Source: Pseudovibrio japonicus
GTDB lineage: Bacteria; Pseudomonadota; Alphaproteobacteria; Rhizobiales; Stappiaceae
NCBI RefSeq assembly: GCF_014651595.1
Contig: NZ_BMXE01000001.1
Location: 248,001 to 312,000 of the forward strand
Direction: 5' to 3'
Length of the DNA: 64,000 nt
Made by a program: the position numbers and the translations under genes
The notes under the pieces: model-generated
Told to the model about the DNA's origin: nothing
The model's input: only the letters and a program-made list of their open reading frames with translations
Database searches by the model: none
Shown here: in pieces, positions 57,475 to 64,000 of the stretch
Position numbering within the stretch: the stretch's first letter is position 1
Layout: each line of letters opens with the position of its first letter

Positions 57475-59145
57475 CTAGGTTCGATCCCGGAAACGGTTGG
57501 TGATTGGGTAGCGACGATCACGCCCGAAGTTTTTAAGTGTGATCTTGACGCCCGGCGCAGCCTGACGACGTTTGTACTCCGCAACGTAAAGAAGGTTTTC
57601 GACTCGGTGGATGGTTTCTACAGAGTGGCCGCGCTTCTTGATTTCGTCAAGGCTCAACTCCTGCTCCACCAGACAGTGGAGGATATCATCCAGAACATCA
57701 TATTCAGGCAAGCTGTCCTGATCGGTCTGGTTTTCGCGTAGCTCTGCAGTAGGAGCTTTGACGATGATGTTGTTGGGGATCACCTCACCTGCCGGGCCCG
57801 TAACACCTGCCGGATGGTGTTTGTTGCGCCAGTCTGACAGGCGGTAGACCTCGGTTTTGTAAAGGTCCTTGATGGGGTTGAAGCCGCCGTTCATATCGCC
57901 GTAGAGGGTGGCATAGCCGACTGACATTTCTGACTTGTTGCCCGTGGTCACGACCATGGCGCCAAACTTGTTGGAGACTGCCATCAGGATCACACCACGG
58001 GACCGGGACTGGAGGTTTTCCTCGGTGACACCGCTTTCGGTGCCTGCAAATACACCGGCCAGCGTCTTCTGGAAGCCCTCAACGGGTTCGGCGATTGGAA
58101 TGGTGTCGTACTGCACGCCAAGAGCATCGGCGCAGGCTTTCGCGTCCTTGATGCTTTCCTCGGAGGTGTAGCGGTATGGTAGCATGATGCAATGGACACG
58201 ATCTGCACCCAGCGCATCAACGGCCATTGCAGCACAGATGGCGCTGTCAATACCGCCGGACAGGCCCAAAACCACGCCGGGGAAGCCGTTTTTGTTTACA
58301 TAGTCTTTGAGGCCAAGGACGCAAGCAAGCCAGTCCGCTTCCTGTGTGTCTGGCATTGGAGCGATGCGAGTTGGCTTTGCAAACCAGTTTTCGTCTGCGT
58401 CCCTCTTGAAATCGAGGTATTCGGTATCCTCGATGAATTGCCCTAGCTGCATGGCCAGTGAGCGGTCATGATTGAGCACGAAGGAGGCACCATCAAAGAC
58501 AAGCTCATCCTGGCCGCCGACCTGATTGCAATAAACGAGTGGCAGGCCGGTTTCGACAACCCGGGTGAGCATGAGTTGCATGCGCTCGTCCATCTTGTCG
58601 CGGTGATAAGGAGATGCGTTTGGTACCATAAGGATCTCGGCACCGGTCTCTGCAAGACACTCGCAGACTTCATCCGTCCAGGTATCTTCACAGATCGGAA
58701 CGCCGATGCGCACACCGCGGAAACCCATTGGGCCAGGATTTGGGCCTGCATCGAAGACGCGTTTTTCGTCGAAGACGCCGTAGTTTGGCAGGTCGACCTT
58801 GCAGCGCACGCCTTCGACTTTGCCGTTATCGAGCAATGCAACTGCGTTGTAGAGTTTCCCGGCTTCTGCCCATGGCAGGCCAACAAGGAGTGCGGGACCG
58901 CCATCTGCGGTTTCGCTGGCCAGCGCTTCCAGTTCACGCTTGCACGCCTCAACAAAGGATGGTTTCAAAACCAGATCCTCTGGCGGATAGCCAGCCAGAA
59001 ATAGTTCGGAGTACAAGACCAGATCAGCGCCTTGCTCGGCAGCCAGCTTTCTGTGGTGCCGGATTTTTTCAGCGTTACCGGAGATATCACCAAGGCAAGG
59101 GTTGGCCTGAACAACGGCCAGGCGGAACTGGTCTTTAATCATCAT
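57475..59145 (-). CDS. nadE: Glutamine-dependent NAD+ synthetase
   Basis: Converts nicotinate adenine dinucleotide to NAD+ using glutamine or ammonia. 556 residues. The N-terminal nitrilase-type glutaminase holds the triad E47 (YSELFLAGYP), Lys near 117 (CKVDLPNYGVFDE) and Cys near 153 (PICEDTW). The C-terminal synthetase has the PP-loop LGLSGGIDSA near 297 and ends with the fold seen in the family (KITLKNFGRDRRYPITNRF). Two adjacent ATG codons (59145, 59142) can start it. Complete and typical. Confidence 0.96.
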   Translation of the reverse strand: MMIKDQFRLAVVQANPCLGDISGNAEKIRHHRKLAAEQGADLVLYSELFLAGYPPEDLVLKPSFVEACKRELEALASETADGGPALLVGLPWAEAGKLYNAVALLDNGKVEGVRCKVDLPNYGVFDEKRVFDAGPNPGPMGFRGVRIGVPICEDTWTDEVCECLAETGAEILMVPNASPYHRDKMDERMQLMLTRVVETGLPLVYCNQVGGQDELVFDGASFVLNHDRSLAMQLGQFIEDTEYLDFKRDADENWFAKPTRIAPMPDTQEADWLACVLGLKDYVNKNGFPGVVLGLSGGIDSAICAAMAVDALGADRVHCIMLPYRYTSEESIKDAKACADALGVQYDTIPIAEPVEGFQKTLAGVFAGTESGVTEENLQSRSRGVILMAVSNKFGAMVVTTGNKSEMSVGYATLYGDMNGGFNPIKDLYKTEVYRLSDWRNKHHPAGVTGPAGEVIPNNIIVKAPTAELRENQTDQDSLPEYDVLDDILHCLVEQELSLDEIKKRGHSVETIHRVENLLYVAEYKRRQAAPGVKITLKNFGRDRRYPITNRFRDRT

Positions 59146-59399
59146 ATAAACTTCAAAGGCTTTTAGTGCGTATTGCGCTCATTTTCTATTTACGCCCCAC
59201 GCTCTAAATATCAATTTGAATGCGCATCCTGCTCCGAGAACCGAAATGGCTTGTCGAGGATACGCACTGGGTGAAAGGGGTGGCCCCAATTGTTTCGAGC
59301 TTGAATCTCTGTGCTTCTCATGTACAGCGTTTTTTCGCCCGAGAAAAGCCGGTCTGTCACATAGTGGCGCCTTGCAGGAAAGGATTCACAGACGCCGTC

Positions 59400-59984
59400 T
59401 CAGTCAGAAGATCTCTTCTTCACTGCACCGGAATCTTTTGCTTTTGCCATAACATCCAGATGTTGCTGCAGCCGTGTACCCATTGGTATCTGAGCCATGT
59501 CTCTGGCCTGAATGGGTTCATCACCCTGCATGACGATGGCCTTGAGGCGGTCATAAAGGATTGCCGGGGCAATTGGCTTAGCGAGGAAATAGTTCACACC
59601 GGCATTGCGGGCGGCAACAACCACCGACCGGCGGGCATCTGCGGTGATGACGATCACGGGAGTCTTGGCGATATCGGAATCTTCGTCCTGCCGCACGATG
59701 CGCAGGAAATCGTTGCCGTCGATTGGGCGCATGATCCAGTCGCACAGGACGATGTCCGGTCTGCGGTCGAGCAGGATTGCGATGGCGTCGGCACCATCGG
59801 CGGCCTCATAGATCGAGCGCACGCCAAAGCCGGAGACCATGGTGCGCAGAATGGAACGCATGAAGTTGTTGTCATCCACAATGAGGATGGAATAGCCAGA
59901 CAACAATGAATCGCTCTGAAGCAACAAACTCTCCCTGAGGGCGCCAACCCTAGAAACACATCGAGGTCCTGAAAACGGGAGCAC
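59400..59984 (-). CDS. Single receiver-domain response regulator
   Basis: 194 residues if begun at the GTG at 59984; an AGGGAGAG site just before TTG codons at 59927/59924 suggests a start about 20 residues later. The CheY-like receiver (about 31-150) is complete: acidic pair D37/D38, phosphoacceptor D82 (VLCDWIM), T114 and K136 (FLAKPIAP). A 45-residue tail (IPMGTRLQQHLDVMAKAKDSG...) carries no output domain. It would act by protein contact, as in chemotaxis or stress phosphorelays. No histidine kinase is nearby. Confidence 0.88.
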   Translation of the reverse strand: MLPFSGPRCVSRVGALRESLLLQSDSLLSGYSILIVDDNNFMRSILRTMVSGFGVRSIYEAADGADAIAILLDRRPDIVLCDWIMRPIDGNDFLRIVRQDEDSDIAKTPVIVITADARRSVVVAARNAGVNYFLAKPIAPAILYDRLKAIVMQGDEPIQARDMAQIPMGTRLQQHLDVMAKAKDSGAVKKRSSD

Positions 59985-60024
59985 ACTGTTACAATTTCTG
60001 TGTGCTTCACATACGGGTTTCTAT

Positions 60025-60059
60025 CAAAAAAATAGGGGTCGCACAATGTGCAACCCCTA
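60025..60059 (-). terminator. Terminator after aroG
   Basis: TAGGGGT/ACCCCTA (60033-60039, 60053-60059) with an inner GCAC/GTGC stem. The minus-strand tail is a run of T (60032-60026, one A). 28 bp past the aroG stop. Confidence 0.85.
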
Positions 60060-60086
60060 CTCTCAATTTGAATACTCTAGATAGAA

Positions 60087-61457
60087 TTATGCGTTTACTG
60101 CAACGCGAGAGTCAGATTCTTTTCTGAGATTCTCTGCGATTGTAAACGCAAGTTCCAGAGCCTGATCCGCGTTCAAACGTGGATCACAATGGGTGTGGTA
60201 ACGGTCGCCAAGCTGATCTGCTGACAGTGCACGCGCGCCACCGGTACATTCAGTCACGTTGCGGCCTGTCATTTCGACGTGGACGCCACCTGCGTGTGTG
60301 CCTTCAGCGCGATGAACCGCGAAGAATGCTTCCACTTCACCCAGAATGCGTTCAAACGGGCGGGTTTTATAACCGTTTGCGGTGATGGTGTTGCCGTGCA
60401 TCGGATCACAGGACCAGACCACTTTCTTACCTTCACGTTCAACCGCACGGATCATGGCCGGCAGGTGCTGGAACACCTTGTCGTGGCCGAAGCGGGTGAT
60501 CAGTGTCAGACGACCTGGTTCGTTCTCTGGGTTGAGAACGTCAATCAGCTTGATCAGCTCTTCAGGATCAAGAGATGGGCCACACTTGAGGCCGATCGGG
60601 TTCTTGATGCCACGGAAGAACTCAACGTGTGCGTGATCGATCTGGCGTGTGCGGTCACCGATCCAGAGCATGTGGCCGGATGTTGCATAGTATTCGCCAG
60701 TGGTCGAATCGACGCGGGTCATAGCCTGTTCGTAGCCCAAAAGCAGTGCTTCGTGGCTGGTGAAGAACTCGGTGGACCGCAGCTGCGGTGTGTTATCCGG
60801 GTCGATACCGCATGCGCGCATGAAGGAGAGCGCGTCAGAGATGCGATCTGCCATTTCCTGATAGCGGTGCGCCTGCGGGCTGTCTTTCACGAAACCGAGC
60901 ATCCATTGATGCACGTGATCCAGATTAGCAAATCCACCTTGTGCGAACGCGCGGATCAGATTGAGCGTTGCTGCTGACTGACGGTATGCCTTCGCCTGAC
61001 GTTCAGGATCAGGAATACGCGACTTTTCAGAGAACTCAATGCCGTTGATGATGTCACCGCGGTAGCTTGGCAGCTCAACACCGTCGATCTTCTCGATATT
61101 GGAAGAACGAGGCTTGGCGAACTGACCAGCGATACGGCCAACTTTTACAACTGGTTGCTGTGCACCATAGGTGAGCGCAACAGCCATTTGCAGGAAGACC
61201 CTAAAAAAGTCGCGGATGTGATCAGCGTGATGCTCTGCAAAGCTCTCCGCACAATCACCACCTTGCAAGAGGAATCCACGCCCCTCGGCAACATCAGCGA
61301 GCTGCGCTTTCAACTTGCGCGCCTCACCTGCAAACACGAGCGGCGGATAAGATGCGAGGCGACTTTCAACGTCAGCCAATGCTTCCTTATCTGGATAGTC
61401 CGGTACCTGCGCGATCGGTTGTGACCGCCAGGAATCCGGTGTCCATTTCTCCGCCAT
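60087..61457 (-). CDS. aroG: 3-deoxy-7-phosphoheptulonate synthase, class II
   Basis: Condenses phosphoenolpyruvate and erythrose 4-phosphate, the first step of the shikimate pathway. 456 residues, the plant-like class II type: [13 protein letters not shown] at the start, [11 protein letters not shown] near 80-90 (metal Cys), [12 protein letters not shown], the [11 protein letters not shown] block, [22 protein letters not shown] (metal His) and [15 protein letters not shown] near the end. No sign of a fused chorismate mutase. Ribosome site GGAG before the ATG; terminator downstream, so monocistronic. Confidence 0.97.
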   Translation of the reverse strand: MAEKWTPDSWRSQPIAQVPDYPDKEALADVESRLASYPPLVFAGEARKLKAQLADVAEGRGFLLQGGDCAESFAEHHADHIRDFFRVFLQMAVALTYGAQQPVVKVGRIAGQFAKPRSSNIEKIDGVELPSYRGDIINGIEFSEKSRIPDPERQAKAYRQSAATLNLIRAFAQGGFANLDHVHQWMLGFVKDSPQAHRYQEMADRISDALSFMRACGIDPDNTPQLRSTEFFTSHEALLLGYEQAMTRVDSTTGEYYATSGHMLWIGDRTRQIDHAHVEFFRGIKNPIGLKCGPSLDPEELIKLIDVLNPENEPGRLTLITRFGHDKVFQHLPAMIRAVEREGKKVVWSCDPMHGNTITANGYKTRPFERILGEVEAFFAVHRAEGTHAGGVHVEMTGRNVTECTGGARALSADQLGDRYHTHCDPRLNADQALELAFTIAENLRKESDSRVAVNA

Positions 61458-61626
61458 TTTGTAACTCCATTAGTACGGGATGCTGCGAGCGCGCCCTATG
61501 CGCTTACAATCGCAGCGTTTATTCGTTCGAGCCGTTTTCATTTTCAGACAAACGCCCAGAAAGGCTTATACACGCCACCTGTTTATCTGACTAGGGGTAC
61601 GTATACGTTGATTTATCGTTGTCGGT

Positions 61627-61647
61627 TGAGGACACCTCAGTTTTTTT
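61627..61647 (+). terminator. Orphan terminator-like hairpin in the aroG upstream gap
   Basis: TGAGG-ACA-CCTCA stem (61627-61639) followed by seven T (61641-61647) on the plus strand, where no plus-strand gene ends. The surrounding 352-bp gap (61458-61809) holds no supported CDS. It may end a small RNA starting near 61480-61560. Confidence 0.45.
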
Positions 61648-61809
61648 GGTTCCTATGACAATCCATCAAAGCACACATCTGGGGCGCTACTATATTCCAA
61701 CTTGCCCAACAAATTTAGATAAATATTTCGAGCCGCAATTTCAATGCGCTGATGAAGACTTGTGCAAAGATACATGATGCCTTCACAGGCAGCCAAAACG
61801 AACCTTGTT

Positions 61810-62436
61810 TCAGCGCGTTAAATATTGAGCATTCACTGATTTGAGCAGATCATCGATGGTAGCAGTAAGCGTTTGGGAGAGAACAACTGCACGCGGGTAA
61901 ACCGGCTCTGCGCGGTCGGTTAGTATTGGTACACGGTCCCAGCCATCGGTAGTTTCAACGAAGTGCTCCAGCCCCTCCTGCCCCCATAACCGATGAAAGC
62001 CTGCCATGACGCAATCCACGTAGCTTTGCAGGATCGGGTGCTCTTCATCTCCCCAGTAGGCATGCTGATCCTGCGCCTGATAGAGGAAGGTATCTGAGGG
62101 CATCTGCCTGCCGCAGTCCGGCAGGAACCTGTCCTCCTGCAATGACTTTCGCGAATAGTGCCACTCGCGTTTGTCCAGAGCTGGCAGGTTCGCTTTTGTG
62201 TCCAGCACCATGGCGCCACGGATCACGGAGTCCTCATCGCGCCGTACGCCCAGTGCACACTTGCTCATTCCAGCAAAGCCATCATGACCTGCTTTGCCTT
62301 TTGAGCAAGCGCGCCATTCCCGTTTCCATCCACTCAGTTGCCCGGCAATAACTGTTGTTCCAGCAGGCAAGGTTTCTTCATTTACGAGTGAACCATAGCC
62401 AAAGTAGCAAATCTGGTCGGTGGAGAGATCAGTCAC
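61810..62436 (-). CDS. Gamma-glutamylcyclotransferase-family protein
   Basis: 208 residues from a GTG at 62436 with AGGAAGA 5 bases upstream; the frame continues to 62481, adding 15 residues. The fold marker CYFGYGSLVNEETLP near the N-terminus is the substrate-loop YGSL motif, and a conserved Glu-type region REWHYSRKSLQ with DTKANLPALDKRE follows. Family members cyclise gamma-glutamyl amines (glutathione turnover, or BtrG-like). Its neighbour gor also acts on glutathione, but the link is only positional. No signal peptide. Confidence 0.75.
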   Translation of the reverse strand: MTDLSTDQICYFGYGSLVNEETLPAGTTVIAGQLSGWKREWRACSKGKAGHDGFAGMSKCALGVRRDEDSVIRGAMVLDTKANLPALDKREWHYSRKSLQEDRFLPDCGRQMPSDTFLYQAQDQHAYWGDEEHPILQSYVDCVMAGFHRLWGQEGLEHFVETTDGWDRVPILTDRAEPVYPRAVVLSQTLTATIDDLLKSVNAQYLTR

Positions 62437-62484
62437 GGGTCTTCCTATTAAACTCTTGGGATGGCGAGGGTTATACACCACAAA

Positions 62485-62514
62485 GAAAAAAGCTGCCAGC
62501 GGGTGCCGACAGCT
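62485..62514 (-). terminator. Terminator after gor
   Basis: AGCTG/CAGCT stem (62491-62495, 62510-62514) with an inner CGG/CCG; the minus-strand tail is TTTTTTCT (62490-62483). 24 bp past the gor stop. Confidence 0.7.
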
Positions 62515-62537
62515 CTTTCAAGAAAATGGTTTCAGAT

Positions 62538-63917
<1,380 letters not shown>

Positions 63918-64000
63918 AACAGCCCACCTTTGTTTGCAATAGACCCTTATGCAGCGACGCTTCGTTACGCCCTAAGGTCTTATTTTATAAAAGTTAGGCA

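Overview
The window looks like ordinary chromosome of an alphaproteobacterium of moderate GC content. Supporting signs are the yfgM-bamB-der order, a ppx-rlmE / guaB / rsmB / guaA neighbourhood of the kind seen in Rhizobiales-like genomes, tandem NnrU proteins, a DUF2865 protein, a class II DAHP synthase and a short-type phosphatidylserine decarboxylase. A marine genus near Pseudovibrio/Stappia would fit, but that is inference from gene content and general familiarity, not from a search.

Layout. 0-4 kb: envelope/ribosome-assembly operon yfgM-like > bamB > der on the minus strand. 4-6.3 kb: two tandem nnrU-like membrane genes, a PilZ protein and a TraR/DksA zinc-finger protein. 6.4-15.7 kb: GMP synthesis (guaA, guaB) and the rRNA methyltransferase rsmB, interspersed with a MarR regulator, a TPR protein and an O-acyltransferase. 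15.9-19.7 kb: an MFS exporter, rlmE and ppx/gppA. 20.1-20.3 kb: two identical tRNA-Gln(CUG) genes. 20.4-24.4 kb: SDR, DUF2817 metallopeptidase-like protein, nucleoside hydrolase, a degenerate nuclease-like exported protein and an unknown gene. 24.4-29 kb: HAE1-type RND pump operon (permease and adaptor). 29.2-31.3 kb: L,D-transpeptidase and PuuE-type allantoinase/deacetylase. 31.5-36.9 kb: a PadR regulator with an operator-like dyad, followed by a second RND adaptor/permease operon. 37-40.8 kb: Atm1-type ABC exporter, psd and pssA. 41-47.4 kb: LysM protein, LOG-type phosphoribohydrolase, two DMT transporters (one between what look like duplicated rarD 3' ends) and cimA. 47.6-51.2 kb: cysS and a YcbB-type L,D-transpeptidase. 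51.3-52.7 kb: a sparse stretch with a possible 31-residue membrane peptide, an unknown membrane protein and a GC-rich non-coding segment. 52.7-64 kb: creA, a repeat-bearing DUF2865 protein, gltX, an MFS transporter, nadE, a single receiver-domain protein, class II aroG, a gamma-glutamylcyclotransferase-family protein and gor.

Functionally the window mixes housekeeping (purine, NAD, aromatic and branched-chain amino acid precursors, two aminoacyl-tRNA synthetases, phosphatidylethanolamine synthesis, outer-membrane assembly) with two separately controlled multidrug-type RND pumps and two peptidoglycan cross-linking enzymes. I saw no prophage, transposase, CRISPR array, toxin-antitoxin pair or recognisable defence island. 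The least explained pieces are the second RND permease (two apparent extra membrane segments and an altered proton-relay site), the duplicated rarD 3' end around the DMT gene, the 51.3-52.7 kb stretch and several strong dyads without assigned function.
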